The translations under genes and the position numbers were made by a program. Positions 20,490 to 31,852 of a DNA stretch of 64,000 nucleotides are shown here, piece by piece; the first letter of the stretch is position 1; each line of letters starts with the position of its first letter. The notes beneath the pieces are model-generated. The model did no database searches, had not been told where the DNA came from, and was given only the letters and a program-made list of their open reading frames with translations. Source of the DNA: Alectoria sarmentosa (Eukaryota > Ascomycota > Lecanoromycetes > Lecanorales > Parmeliaceae); assembly GCA_009733775.1 (NCBI GenBank), contig WOGZ01000171.1, positions 1 to 64,000 on the forward strand. Reading direction: 5' to 3'.

Positions 20490-21250
20490 CCTCTCAAAAT
20501 CAGTACACCCTCTCCGTACCCTCCTGTCTTCATAGTCATAAGTCATTGGACTCACCCTTCTTCAAATCTGCCTCACGCGACCCAACCTAAGATTAGCGCT
20601 GTTCATGAGGACTGGGTAATCCCGAATCGAGAGTGGGCGCGCTCTTCTTGTCTCCGACATCCTACGATACTGTAGCATCCATCCGACACGCACCCTGCCA
20701 TTAGTTGCCCGATTCAGAATATGTGTACGGAGAGGGGCAAGTGGACGGCTCCTGACCTCGATGACAGAATTGAATTCTGGAGGTGGCTTTCGCAATAATG
20801 AGGCGTTGGCTATCACTTTCGACTATTTTATACATAGTTGAGCAACAATTACAATCAAAACTTGAGCAGAGTGATTAGGCCACGGCGAAAAGGGCACGTG
20901 ATCATAGATAGAGCTAAATCTCATAAGTAAAGTAAAGTACCTGTAGGTACTGAACTGGAAGGCTGACAAGCTTACGGTGGATGTCCGTAGTGCCGGGTGT
21001 AGCCGCTGCCAATTTCAGGGTCCAAGATCGCCCAAGTCGTCTTTCGTCATGCCGTTTCTGAGACTTTGGATTGGGAGAACATGTGCCCCGACTTGTCCGA
21101 TTATCAGCCATAAAAATGCGAATACGACTACGCTTTCAGGACTTACCAATGATTCAGTCATCGAATTGAATGACTATATAGGGAGGGACATCCCATATCT
21201 TCAATTAAACCAGACTCCTTCCTCTCTCTCCACTTTCCCGTTTCTTCAAT
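20490..21250. other. Intergenic, no gene seen
   Basis: Holds the CK2 3' untranslated region and the promoter of the DUF1295 gene. An 84-codon minus frame (20562-20816) has no recognisable content. Confidence 0.4.
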
Positions 21251-22368
21251 ATGGCTGAAGTTCACGCTTTGGACGATTACTACTTAGCTATCACACTCCT
21301 CATCACCATAGCATACCAGCTATTCTTCTTCTCTATCGCTTTCTCTCTCAAATTCGACAAGCTCACAGGTACATCCTCACATCTGCAAACTCGTAAATGC
21401 CGATACTGATTCTCTGTTCTAGATTTCGCTGGCGGCACCAACTTCGTGGTACTAGCAATCCTAACGCTTGCTTTCTCCGGCCATCACAACGCGCGTCAAA
21501 TCGTCGACTCACTCTTCATCATGATCTGGGGAGCGCGGCTTTCTGGATTCCTCCTCTTCCGCATTATCAAGACCGGCAAGGATGACCGCTTTGACGATAA
21601 GCGGGACAAGTTCTTTTCCTTCTTGGGCTTTTGGGTCTTTCAGATGTTCTGGGTCTGGACGGTCTCGTTACCTGTTACTATCCTGAACTCGCCGAATGTG
21701 ACAAAATACCGTCAGCCCAATTTTGGCACTGGAAGAGACATTGCTGGAGTGATATTGTTCACCATCGGCTTCCTCATGGAAAGCGTTTCGGATATACAGA
21801 AATATCAATTTAGGAGTAAGCCGGAGAACAAAGGCAAGGTCTGCGATGTCGGGCTCTTCGTCTGGACAAGGCATCCAAACTACTTTGGAGAAATCATCAT
21901 CCAGTTCTGTAAGCAGGCCGGTTTCAGCATTCAGGCTTTGTACTGACAATGACAGCTATCTTTATGATTGCCGTATCGCCTGCAGCATATGGATACGTCC
22001 ATGGTGGGGCGTACAGTGCTCTCTACGCTTCGATTCTAGGCGCCTTCTTTTTGACCATTCTCCTCATGTTCGTGTCTGGTTTACCACTACAAGAGCGTCC
22101 AGGAGCGAAGAAGCGTTACGAAAGTGGCAATCACTGGGAGTCATTCTCTGAATATTCAAAACGCACAAGTATCCTGATACCGTTTCCACCTCAGCTTTAT
22201 GTCAGGATGCCGACCATTTTGAAGAGGACGATTTTTTTGGAATTTCCTTTGTATGTTTTTGATCCTGCAAAGCATGCGGATCAGGGAAAGGTACAAGAGC
22301 GGCAGGCTGAAGAGGGAGCTGCGGGCTCTCGTGATGAGCAGACGCAGGATGGCGAGGCGCATGAGTAG
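21251..22368 (+). CDS. DUF1295 / steroid 5-alpha-reductase-like membrane protein
   Basis: Three exons: 21251-21368, 21423-21908 and 21956-22368, giving 338 residues. It has several hydrophobic membrane segments. The hallmark GLFVWTRHPNYFGEIIIQF (about 185-203) and the GHHNARQIVDS and RPGAKKRY regions are those of the DUF1295 family, which is related to the C-terminal domain of steroid 5-alpha reductases and to isoprenylcysteine carboxyl methyltransferase-like proteins. The exact substrate is not known for fungal members, so an oxidoreductase role in the endoplasmic reticulum is only inferred. The C-terminus is a charged, glutamate/glutamine-rich tail (about 310-338). Splice sites and phases are consistent. 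Confidence 0.85.
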
Positions 22369-23080
22369 ATACCCATTTGCAGCATTGGTATTTCCTTCTG
22401 CTATTGGCGAATTTTGGCGCTCTTTGGATAACTCAGACGTTTGACATGGCATCACATTTGATGGTCCCCCAATTGGCTTGATTGTCACTGTCACCTGGTC
22501 AATAACAAGACTATCCCACTGTCAGATATGCTATTCCGGCTCGGGGCTAGTAGTATGGCAATGACATGCAGATTAGAATTAAGCTTTTAGACGCGATAAG
22601 CGATTACGGACATTCTTGCCGATGAGCCTGAGGACTCTTGGGCCTACAGACAACCACTTTATCATCTTGCAATCTGCAATCAACGGCCGAAGTAGAGGCC
22701 ATACCATCGTGTCGCTGCTGGCACTGCCAAGGACCTTGAAGTGAGTGCAATGCTCTGTGTGGCCGAATGATGTGCCCTGAGTCTCCTACCGAGGCGTCGC
22801 ACTGTAGAACAATGAATGCTAACACTCAGTGTTAAGAAGAAGGGCTTCAATTCATAGGGTTCCTGCAGTCAACCTTTGTATTTTGCGACAGTCAATACTG
22901 CGGATCCAGCCCTAGACAATGGGACATACTTGGGAACTACAGCAAACATAGTTCGTCTTGTGGAAGCTTCTGGAAACACCTCAAAGGCTAGGAATAAGTG
23001 GAAAAAAAAGAGTCTTTCCGAGACATCTAGATATCAACCTACACACCCCTTCCCATTCAAGCGCACACCATTAAAGTATC
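22369..23080. other. Intergenic, no gene seen
   Basis: Spacer between the DUF1295 gene and TFIIS on the same strand. Only short frames; the right end is the TFIIS leader. Confidence 0.4.
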
Positions 23081-24219
23081 ATGGAGGCCAAAGAGGTCAT
23101 TGAGAAGTCTAAAGCTCTCTCAAAAGCGACCGCGGCGAAAGATCCACCTGAGAATATCATTCGCATCCTCAATGATTTGAAAACCGGTATCAAAGCGGAC
23201 GAAGATCTCCTCCGCTCTACAAAAATAGGTGTGGCTGTAAATCGCTCCAAGCAACACCAAAATCCTGCAGTCGCCCGTCTAGCCAGTGAGATTGTCAAGA
23301 AATGGCGCGACGACATCAACAAGCTGAAGGGAAGTAGCCCCTCAGATAAGAAGAGTCCGAATGGCACTGCATCTCCTATCCCGTCAAGCACTTCGAATGG
23401 GAAACCAAAGCTCAATGTACCACCTGCGGAGCGCGATTGGAAGAAAGACAAGGTCGACATCGCCCGCACCAATCAAAGCACTCGTGACGGCACTATCGGT
23501 CTCATCTACAACGGTCTCGCCCACATGTCCACCGATGCATCATCAGACATCCTGCATAAAGCTGCAGCAGTCGAAGCAGCCGGCTTCGCGAAGTACGGGC
23601 CGGAGAGCAATGCTAGCTACTCCTCAAAGATGCGCAGCATCTTCATGAACCTCAAGGCCAAGTCCAACCCGAAGTTGCGTGTGGATGTGTTGAATGGCAC
23701 CATATCCCCAGATCGTCTTGTCGTGATGAGCAATGAAGAGCTTAAGAGCGCAGAGAGGCGCGCTGAAGATGCGAAACTTATCAAAGAGAATTTGAAAGAC
23801 TCCCAGATGCCACAGGTACAATCACCCCGCCATATCGTTCGCTCAGATTAGCGTAAGAAATCGATCAGCACTGATTGAATTATAGGTTGAAAGAAGCATT
23901 AGCACAAGCCTAGAGTGCAGCAATCCCAAGTGCAAAGGTTAGCATGTTCCCCGCTTCGTCTCTTCCCAAGTTTTCTTCTCCTGAAAAGAAGCTGACCCTG
24001 GTAACTTCTAGGCCAGAAAACAGTTGCTTATACGCAAGCTCAAACTCGCTCCGCCGATGAACCGTAAGGCTTTCCCTCTTCTACTGGTCGCTTAGAGCTA
24101 ACACGCGTGTACAGGATGACTACCTTCTGCGTAAGGACCTCGATCTCATTCAAGCACTCTGTTACTGACTCGCTCGACAGGAGTGTACGAAATGTGGCAA
24201 GCGCTGGAAGTTCAGTTGA
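23081..24219 (+). CDS. DST1: Transcription elongation factor TFIIS
   Basis: Five exons: 23081-23815, 23886-23937, 24012-24063, 24115-24130 (only 16 nt) and 24181-24219, giving 297 residues. TFIIS rescues backtracked RNA polymerase II by stimulating transcript cleavage. Domain I (LW domain, about 1-80) contains VNRSKQHQNPAVARLASEIVKKWRDDI. The central polymerase-binding domain (about 130-240) includes RDGTIGLIYNGLA and KMRSIFMNLKAKSNPKLR. The C-terminal zinc ribbon carries the invariant [24 protein letters not shown], with the catalytic acidic pair at 278-279. The first zinc knuckle reads C-SNPK-C (residues 256 and 261), four residues between the Cys instead of the usual two. Four introns break up the last 50 codons; all are GT-AG and the phases close exactly. 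Confidence 0.95.
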
Positions 24220-25113
24220 GCTTTGGGATTTCTCACAGCATTGATGAAGCATTTAGCATGTTCACACAGGCGTTTTGAAGCGGTCAAATACCCAGAGACG
24301 AGATGATTCGATGTCGGCATCATAGCGGTGGCATAGTAGCAATGAACAGGATACGTCATAGCTTGCCAGTGAGTTCCAATTCAACCACGGTTCTCTTTGA
24401 GGAGGAAGCGTGCTGCCTGATGATATCACGGAAACTTGATCCGAAACTGTAGTATCCCCCTCGTTCCAAAGGCGAGACAATGTTGAATTCAACGGCCTAG
24501 GGTTTAGGAGCGGTCGGCATGGTTGGCCCTATGAATGGATGTCGAAGAAAATTCGTCAAAAGTGGTAACGTCTACTCCTCCCGTAGGTCTCTTGAGGAAG
24601 GAAGTGGTATGCATGACTCTAGACATCTGTGCTTCCTTCGAGCTTTCGAATCATACAAAACGCAAGTATTCACGCCCTTTCCCTGACAGCAGAAGATGCT
24701 ATGGGCTATGTTATCTACTCAGACCGCTTCACCCAAAGACTTGAATCATTGATCCCTCGGCTCTCATCGCCGGTCTCTGCACTCATCACTCACCCATTGA
24801 CATCGCGCCTGGCTCTGGATTCTCGTTCCCTAGGGCCAAGGATTAGTCGGGTCACCAACCATCTCATGGGTCCTAATGCCAAAAAAACGGGTATCACTGA
24901 ATCGTAAAGGTACCTCCAACGCTACATCATGTACTCTACGCAGGGCTCATCTCCCGTTCGGGTAAGCATTCGTCCGTCGTCCCACTCCTGTCACATGCGC
25001 AGCATCGCAGCATTTCCCCTCTTACGTCGAGATCATGACCGAGGAATTCTTGTACCTGCAGTCTCGTCAGCGCTCGTCCTTTCACCATTCAACGACACGA
25101 ATAATTAGCAAAT
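24220..25113. other. Intergenic, no supported gene
   Basis: Between the convergent TFIIS and methyltransferase genes. A 92-codon plus frame (24629-24907) and a 76-codon minus frame (24262-24492) have no domains. Confidence 0.4.
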
Positions 25114-26690
25114 TTACCAGCTCAGCATAGGGTTCTCCCTACTCTTCGTCGCCGTATCCTGCACATACGCCCATCTCGATAAAAATTCCGAATGGCTCAT
25201 TACTTTTGTCAATTTACCGGTAATGGCTCTATAGATGTCTTCAATGGTTGCAAAGTCTGTAGGGAAGAGGATGTCGAAATAGCCTTGTTGGACCTGCCCC
25301 AATGACACCTTTCAGCAAAGTTTGTCCCAAACTTCATGAAGGAGTACTCACGTATGGCGTAGTCACAGGCACGACCCGTCGCTGATACCTCGTTTGCACT
25401 ACGGGCGCGTTGATACCTTTGACGGCATCGGGCAAGGCGTGGAAATCGGAAGTGAGAAGCTCGTGCTTGGGGAAGTAGAGTCTCAGGACGTCGAAGAATT
25501 GCATCAGCCGGGTGGGTATGTACTCAGGTACGGTCAAATTAGGGGCGAACGGTAACCTCGACTTGAGTTTACGAATAAACCTCGATCCCCTGAGCGGGTG
25601 ATCGAACGGTCGGGAGCACGCTGCATCTCGGACTTGCAAGAAACGTGATGCCACGGGGTCAATCTGCTTGGTATAGAATTCGTAAAAGTCTCCGGAATTG
25701 TCGACGAGGACAGTGCCTTGCAATGGTTCTTCGGTGAAGGGGTCGTAGCGTATACTGTCATGAGCGAAGTTATCGAATACTTCGAGAGCGAGAAAGTAGC
25801 AGGCCGCAGGGACGTAGGTATCCCAAGAAAATATAGACTTGTTGATGATCTCAACGTGCTCGGTGTGACCCCTTGAAGAGGCATTCCGCGTGAGCTGTGT
25901 AGACTGCAGCGATGCGAGTGAAGAAGAGATCTCAATGACTTTAAACTTCGTCCTAGCATACACATCCGGGTCAAAGTCGCGGATATAGTCCAGTATGTTC
26001 AGCATGAGAGTTCCATTCCCCGCACCTAGCTCATATATTATGAGGTCATCCATCGGGTAGTGCGTGAGTTTGTAATTCGTAACAAGGTACCTGGCAATAG
26101 CTTCACCGTAATAAGGTCGAAAAAGCTCAGTAGGTGTATGCCATAGTTGCCTGCTCTCGTTGGGCATTTCAGCGTCAAGCTCGTCTTCGAAGGCAGTGTA
26201 CCGCTGGCCTAATTGCGTTCGGAATTCAGGCTCGTTGGCCATGCTATTAAAATCAAAGGGCTGGCCGGGGCTGAAGATTACGACTTGTTTGGGGAAGTAG
26301 CCATAGTGAGGGTTGTATAGACTATCTGTGAATTTTATCAGCAAGGGTGGAAGAAGTTCAATGGGGAGATGCACCCTCTATAAAGTCGCGTGCAAGCATC
26401 TTCACCCTCTTTGGCCTTTCTCGCCTACTCCTCACCATGTCCGCGGTAACCATGGGATATCTCTCATAATCTCTCAGCTTGTCCGGGGGAAACAAATCCG
26501 TCCGCATCTGCCAATCGCTTGTCTGTCTGCTATCGTCATCTCCATCATCTTCCTTCGAGGTCCTGTAGTATCTCCGCCCCCGCACATTGGATGGAGGTCG
26601 GCCGGATACAGGAGGGTGAAAACGCAGCCTGGAGCACGTCTGATGGGACAGTAGACGCCGGAATATCATTGAAGCCAGCGGTGATTCCAT
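25114..26690 (-). CDS. Mitochondrial MidA/NDUFAF7-type SAM methyltransferase
   Basis: Three exons: 26375-26690, 25352-26325 and 25114-25293, giving 489 residues. The family (NDUFAF7/MidA) methylates an arginine of a complex I subunit during assembly in mitochondria. The N-terminus is Arg/Ser-rich (MIFRRLLSHQTCSRLRFHPP), suited to mitochondrial import. Conserved blocks are KMLARDFIEDSLYNPHYGYF, LWHTPTELFRPYYGEAIARYL and the SAM-binding ELGAGNGTL (about 204-212), followed by EVFDNFAHDSI and the late DFHALPDAV. The first intron (49 bp, CTGAT branch) falls inside the FIE-D codon. This looks like the fungal branch that is divergent from canonical NDUFAF7, so the substrate is inferred. It is divergent from the cysteine-synthase-like gene with 184 bp between starts. 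Confidence 0.85.
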
Positions 26691-26874
26691 GTCGCTCCTG
26701 TCTCCGTACCCGGTGCACGGGATGTTTAGAGATCGGGGTCCCTGTTTGGCGGTTACGGGCTTGCCGCGCTTCTAGAGCTTCAATCCCTGCCGCATCCGGC
26801 GTCTTGCATAATTCAACTCTCTAAAGTACTTTATGGAATGATGAAGCCTAAGTAGGTAATTGGTCAATGCTGTT
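26691..26874. promoter_or_regulatory. Compact divergent promoter region
   Basis: Only 184 bp separate the start codons of the methyltransferase and the cysteine-synthase-like gene. No distinctive element was recognised. Confidence 0.5.
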
Positions 26875-28393
26875 ATGAAATCTAGATTCAGTGATGCCAT
26901 GGAGAATCGGCCAAAGTTATATGCCTTCACAGCATTCGTAGCCGGTATCCTTCTGACGCTCGGTTACAAGGATTTCTACCCTGACCTGGAGTGGCGGTTC
27001 TGGAGACGACGCAGAGCAAATAGGACGATAGCAGGTGCTGGCCTCCATGACAGTGGTCACATTAATTTGGAAGATCATGAAAAGGATGGCGCAGTCACGA
27101 TGGAGGTTCCTGAAGGCATAGAAGCTTGCATTGGGAACACTCCATTGTTTAAGATAAAGTCATTGTCCAGAGAGACTGGGTGTGATATACTTGCCAAAGC
27201 AGAGGTAAGTTGCAGAAGACTGCTAGTTAACTGTTACTTGAATTGATAGCCTCCTAGTTTCTCAATGGCGGCGGAGGCAGCCCGAAAGACAGAGTAGCCC
27301 TCAGCATCATCAATCTGGTATGAGCAATTATTTACTTCAATATTACAGATTCTGAACAATGCCTAGGCTGAAGAGCAGGGTCTATTGACACCCTATTCGG
27401 GAGACACCGTCTATGAAGGTACTGTAGGATCCACTGGAATATCCCTAGCCACAGTCTGCAGAGCAAGAGGCTATCTAGCGTACATGTAGGCCTTTCCCCC
27501 TGTACTTTCCCAATCAGTCTCTGTCATCTTCATCCTAACACACTCCATAGCTGCATGCCATCAGACCAAGCAACGGAGAAATCTTCCCTTCTTCTCAAAC
27601 TCGGCGCTGTCGTCGAGCGAGTTCCGCCAGCCCCTATCGTCGACCCCATGCACTTTGTAAACCGCGCCCGTACCCTCGCCGCTGAACACACCGCCGACTC
27701 CCACCGGCTAGGTCGCGGCTATTTTGCGGACCAATTCGAGAACGAAGCCAATTGGCAAGCTCACTACGACGGCACAGGACCAGAAGTCTTTCGCCAGTGC
27801 GGAGGCAATTTAGATGCCTTTATTGCTGGCGCTGGCACTGGTGGGACGATTACTGGTGTTGCGAGGTATTTGAAGCCGAGATTGCCAGATGTGAAGATTG
27901 TACTTGCGGATCCGCAGGGGAGCGGGCTTTATAATCGCATTAGGTATGGAGTCATGTTCGCGACGACGGAGAAGGAGGGTACGAGAAGACGATCGCAGGT
28001 CGATACGATTGTGGAGGGTATCGGGATCAATAGAGTCACGGCTAACTTTGAAGCTGGGAGGGAATTGATAGACGATGCTGTCAAAGTGGATGATGAGCAA
28101 GCTCTGGCGATGGCTAGATGGCTTGTGGAGAAAGACGGAATTTTTGTGGGAAGCAGCAGTGCCGTCAATTGTAGGCGCAACCTCGACCGTATTAGTCATA
28201 CAGGAACTGACTCGAAAAAGGCATCGCTGCAGTAAGAACTGCACAAAAGCTGGGCCCTGGCCATAGGATTGTCACTATTCTTTGCGACTCTGGAACGAGA
28301 CATATCTCAAAATTCTGGGCAAAAGTAGGAAGCGTTGGCGGCAAGACAGACAACACCCTAGACGACATCATTTTTACACAGAATCAAAATTGA
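26875..28393 (+). CDS. Membrane-anchored cysteine synthase-like protein (PLP enzyme)
   Basis: Five exons: 26875-27204, 27258-27317, 27367-27485, 27551-28170 and 28221-28393, giving 433 residues. It belongs to the type II PLP family of cysteine synthase and cystathionine beta-synthase. The PLP lysine lies in GGSPKDRVAL (Lys120), the phosphate/substrate loop is GTVGSTGISLA (about 148-158), and GAGTGGTITG follows. An N-terminal hydrophobic segment (LYAFTAFVAGILLTLGY, about 15-31) is that of the yeast Mcy1-like branch, found on the mitochondrial outer membrane. The IEACIGNTPLFKI start of the catalytic domain is intact. In yeast the biological role of this branch is unclear, so sulfur-assimilation activity is only inferred. 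Start chosen at the first ATG in frame. Confidence 0.9.
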
Positions 28394-28719
28394 TGACAGT
28401 CGTTCATCGTGGGTACCATTCTACCTTCCCAGTCCATCATATTCGAAGGCTATGACATGCCTCGCCAGATCTTCAGAAATACAGCATTACGTATTGCCTT
28501 CCAGATTCACCTCTTTTCTTATCAGTCCCGTTGAAGCTGCAACCGCGCGAATGAAGAAACCAAAAGACACAACTAATCGCACGTCCTGGATCGAGCGGAT
28601 GAAAATCGATGTCTGCAGACATGCAGTGGTATGCTGCAAGTTGGCTCGTGGAAGAAGTTGTTGGCCGGCATTGAAGATCATTACATCGTCAATCAATAAA
28701 TTGCGCATCACAAATACTT
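28394..28719. other. Short convergent spacer
   Basis: 3' ends of the cysteine-synthase-like gene and SCM3 face each other. No gene seen. Confidence 0.4.
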
Positions 28720-31629
28720 TCAAAGATAGGACAGCTCGTCCTCACTGTAATCGTCAATCGCTGTCCATATTGAGGAGAAAGAGTCAGCCATGGTCTCTTT
28801 CTTGACCTTCTTCAACCGCGAACGAGCTGCTGAGGATCTCATACTCAGTGGACGAGAACCACACTCGACGATGTCAGACTCTGTGGTCTCCTCGATCCGA
28901 TTCCGCGCTATGGTCACTGACCCTGGAGTTAGGCGCAAGGATCGGGAATCGGAATCTAAATTGATAGTCTTGGTGGGGTTCTTGGGGTTCTTCCGTTCTG
29001 TAGGGGCTACCCCTGGAGCCATGCGTGATGATTGTGACTCGGTGTCCAATATGATAGGGTTTGTTGCTTCTCCCCCAAGTTCCAGCGCTGGACAAGGTAC
29101 AGCAGGTGTTGTGCTCAGAGGCTGCGAGTCGGCGATCTCGGGCCCAAGAGAAGACCTGACATCATTGAGAACGAATGATGCTGACGCTGCATACTGGCTC
29201 TCTGCTGCTGCTGCTCCTGCCGAAGGCGACCTGGTGGGAGTGCGGATCACGAGAATTTCCGGATCAGGCAAACCCGGACCTGACGCTGCGGGTGTGCTCT
29301 CAGCAGTAGCAGAAAGCTGTCTGATGAGAGCAGAATCATCGGTCTCCATATTGGCTAAGAGTGGTCTGGTGTGAGGATGGCTCAACGGACTCCTTTCTTT
29401 ACCTCCGCTCTTTCTTATCACGTTGCTTGTTGCAGCCAAAGGTATCACAACTTGGATGATCTGTCTTTTGTTGGAAGTATTGCTAGTTACTCCAACATTA
29501 GGCTCTTGGGATGCACTTCGCTTGCTGTTGGTAGGTGGCTGTGCTGAAGCAGTTGAAACCAAATTCGTTGGCCTAGTCTTCTGTCGTCCCTTTGCCGTTG
29601 ACCTTTTTTTCTGGATAACGTCTTCTGCTGTGCGTGGAATCGAATTCTCTTGCGGTAACATAGAGTGTTTTGTTTTAAGTTCGTGGGGCGAAAATGAAGC
29701 TTCTATTGTTGCAGCACCCCGAGGATATAGTCGAAGGGGAACAGTACTATCGCTGATAGGGTCTCTATCCTCAAAATCGGGCTCCGCCTTGATAGACGCG
29801 GTCGAATAAGATACCCAGGTTTCGCAGCCGTTCTCCGAGACGGCTTCGAGTCCTTGGCTCGAGAAGGCCAAATTGCGCATAACTATATCGTCTTTGATTT
29901 CGAGTGGCTTCGAAAGACAACGTGACTGATTCGTATGGGCATAAGATTCGTACGACTTCGCTTGGTATGCGGGGTCAGCCGTCTTGTAACCACCATTCAC
30001 GTGACAAGCAGTGTCAAATTTTGAACGGGCGAATGCCTCTGGCGAGTCAGCGCCTTTGGTTCTTAGAATTTCTTCTTGGTCCCTGTATATTGAACTTTGG
30101 TCAGAGCGATTGTGCACTCTCCCAGCTAGATGATAGTGGTCACTTGTCCTGGGAGAAGGCTCGTTGGCGCCGTCCGATGATTCGTCCATTATGAAATCTT
30201 CTTTTGTCTCGCAATCTTTCGCGCTCGAGAACGGCTCACCCATCATGTATCCAATGTGCGCCCCAATTTCACCAGAAATCAAAATTGGGTTTTCCACAGT
30301 GTAGCCACTAGGTGACCCATGGTCACGGCCAACTCGATACTGTGTTTTCATGTGGGGATCTCCAAGTTGTCCAAGAGCCCTGCTCGAGCTCAGAACGAGA
30401 CTCCCTGTTTCCGGAAATAATACATCCTGTTGCTGCTGAACGGTCTGCGGATTATTGGCTCTCGAAATTATGTCGTGATTAGGCGACTCTTGGCGGGTTC
30501 CGTCAGGAGCCAGAGAATTTATGCTAGGAGACAAGCTGGAAAGTGATGTTCCGCGATCCAATCTGTCAGGCACTCTCGGCTTCGGCCTCGCCTTACCATG
30601 GGTGATCATGTAGGTCCAGTGAGATCCAATAACATTACCCTGCCGTCCCGGAAAGTAGGGTTCCATGGCCGGACCCGATAAATTCGTAGTTGTCTTTAGA
30701 AGAACCAAAAGCTGTTCTTCCTCGTGCGTCCATTTGACTATCCTCCGGACAGCGGGCTCCGAGCTACTCAAATCGGAAAGCATTCCGTCGACATTGTTCT
30801 CTTGACCGCGAGCGAATGACAGTGATCGCCGACTTGTTGAGTTGGCGCTTTCCCGTCTTCGCAGTGGACGTTTCTTAACCTCAGGTGTCCATAGTGAAAT
30901 ACCTGCTCGCTCATCGTCCGAACAATCTCGCATATTATCAACGCTGGTCAATCCAACATCCTCTCTCTCCTTCTCGAAGAGGGCGATCTTCGGCAAGGGA
31001 GGTGCTCTCCATGCTGGCTCGATAGCTGGCTCGTCTGCGAAAGTGGGCTTGTCCTGGTGGAAACACCAGCGTTTCCGAGCCCCTAACACATCCGTACTGT
31101 GTGATGCCCCTTCGATATCGCTGCTTGCCAATTCATCCTCATCGTCATCCGTAGGGATTGAGACTGCTCTTCTAGATTTCTTGCCCAGTTGGTCCAGGAG
31201 AGACTCAGTGGGGACATCACCAATAAGACTGTCGGCATCGAAATCCGACTGCTCAGAAATCTGTGACTCTTCCATCACAGCTGCATCTCCTGTCTTGAAT
31301 GGTCTCAGAGCCTCTACATGTTTCTCGCTGTACTCGGTCGAAGAGTGTTCGCCATCGTCATCGGGACTTCCCAGCTCCTCGGAGGAGCCTTCGGCGTCCC
31401 CTACATCTCTCTCATTGGTCATACCCATTATATGACCATTGTTGACCACAATTTCCCCCGACTCCATATCTATCTCATCGCCTATGCCATCGAAATCTTT
31501 CCCATATTTTTCAAATATCGATTCGAAGATTGACTTCAACCGGAAGTCATTCTGAGCTCTCCGCGCATGAAGGTCGATCTCTGGGTAGCTACTTCCTGAA
31601 AGGCGTCGCCTTTTAGAAGGTGTCTCCAT
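28720..31629 (-). CDS. SCM3: Centromere protein Scm3 (CENP-A chaperone) with Myb-like domain
   Basis: One long frame of 969 residues from the Met at 31629. The upstream continuation to 31971 overlaps the ATG6 start and has no conservation, so it is rejected. Scm3/HJURP delivers the centromeric histone CENP-A to centromeres. Near the N-terminus is METPSKRRRLSGSS, followed by the conserved Scm3 helix (about 27-68): DFRLKSIFESIFEKYGKDF, then GIGDEIDMESGEIVVNNGHI. Around 295-342 is a Myb/SANT-like segment (VKWTHEEEQLLVLLK, MEPYFPGRQGNVIGSHW) suited to DNA binding. The rest is long, polar and probably disordered, ending in an acidic FSSIWTAIDDYSEDELSYL. It shares a 223-bp divergent promoter with ATG6. 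Confidence 0.9.
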   Translation of the reverse strand: METPSKRRRLSGSSYPEIDLHARRAQNDFRLKSIFESIFEKYGKDFDGIGDEIDMESGEIVVNNGHIMGMTNERDVGDAEGSSEELGSPDDDGEHSSTEYSEKHVEALRPFKTGDAAVMEESQISEQSDFDADSLIGDVPTESLLDQLGKKSRRAVSIPTDDDEDELASSDIEGASHSTDVLGARKRWCFHQDKPTFADEPAIEPAWRAPPLPKIALFEKEREDVGLTSVDNMRDCSDDERAGISLWTPEVKKRPLRRRESANSTSRRSLSFARGQENNVDGMLSDLSSSEPAVRRIVKWTHEEEQLLVLLKTTTNLSGPAMEPYFPGRQGNVIGSHWTYMITHGKARPKPRVPDRLDRGTSLSSLSPSINSLAPDGTRQESPNHDIISRANNPQTVQQQQDVLFPETGSLVLSSSRALGQLGDPHMKTQYRVGRDHGSPSGYTVENPILISGEIGAHIGYMMGEPFSSAKDCETKEDFIMDESSDGANEPSPRTSDHYHLAGRVHNRSDQSSIYRDQEEILRTKGADSPEAFARSKFDTACHVNGGYKTADPAYQAKSYESYAHTNQSRCLSKPLEIKDDIVMRNLAFSSQGLEAVSENGCETWVSYSTASIKAEPDFEDRDPISDSTVPLRLYPRGAATIEASFSPHELKTKHSMLPQENSIPRTAEDVIQKKRSTAKGRQKTRPTNLVSTASAQPPTNSKRSASQEPNVGVTSNTSNKRQIIQVVIPLAATSNVIRKSGGKERSPLSHPHTRPLLANMETDDSALIRQLSATAESTPAASGPGLPDPEILVIRTPTRSPSAGAAAAESQYAASASFVLNDVRSSLGPEIADSQPLSTTPAVPCPALELGGEATNPIILDTESQSSRMAPGVAPTERKNPKNPTKTINLDSDSRSLRLTPGSVTIARNRIEETTESDIVECGSRPLSMRSSAARSRLKKVKKETMADSFSSIWTAIDDYSEDELSYL

Positions 31630-31852
31630 GCTCTTAATGCAAGTTCTCGGCTCGGTTAGCAAAAGCGAATCCCATTTTCTCAAGCTAGTAGCTAAGCTAT
31701 TTTGATGATGATGATGTTGTGACGTGTCTAAGTAGTCGTACGTACAGAAATAATAAAATACCCAGGTGTTACTCTTGGCGTGAACATATCGGCGAAACTT
31801 CGGCATACAAAATAAGAACATTGTGCTCAGCAAGGTCAACCCATCTAGAATC
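31630..31852. promoter_or_regulatory. Compact divergent promoter region, SCM3/ATG6
   Basis: 223 bp lie between outward start codons. A GATGATGATG trinucleotide run (about 31703-31712) lies in it. No other motif stood out. Confidence 0.5.
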
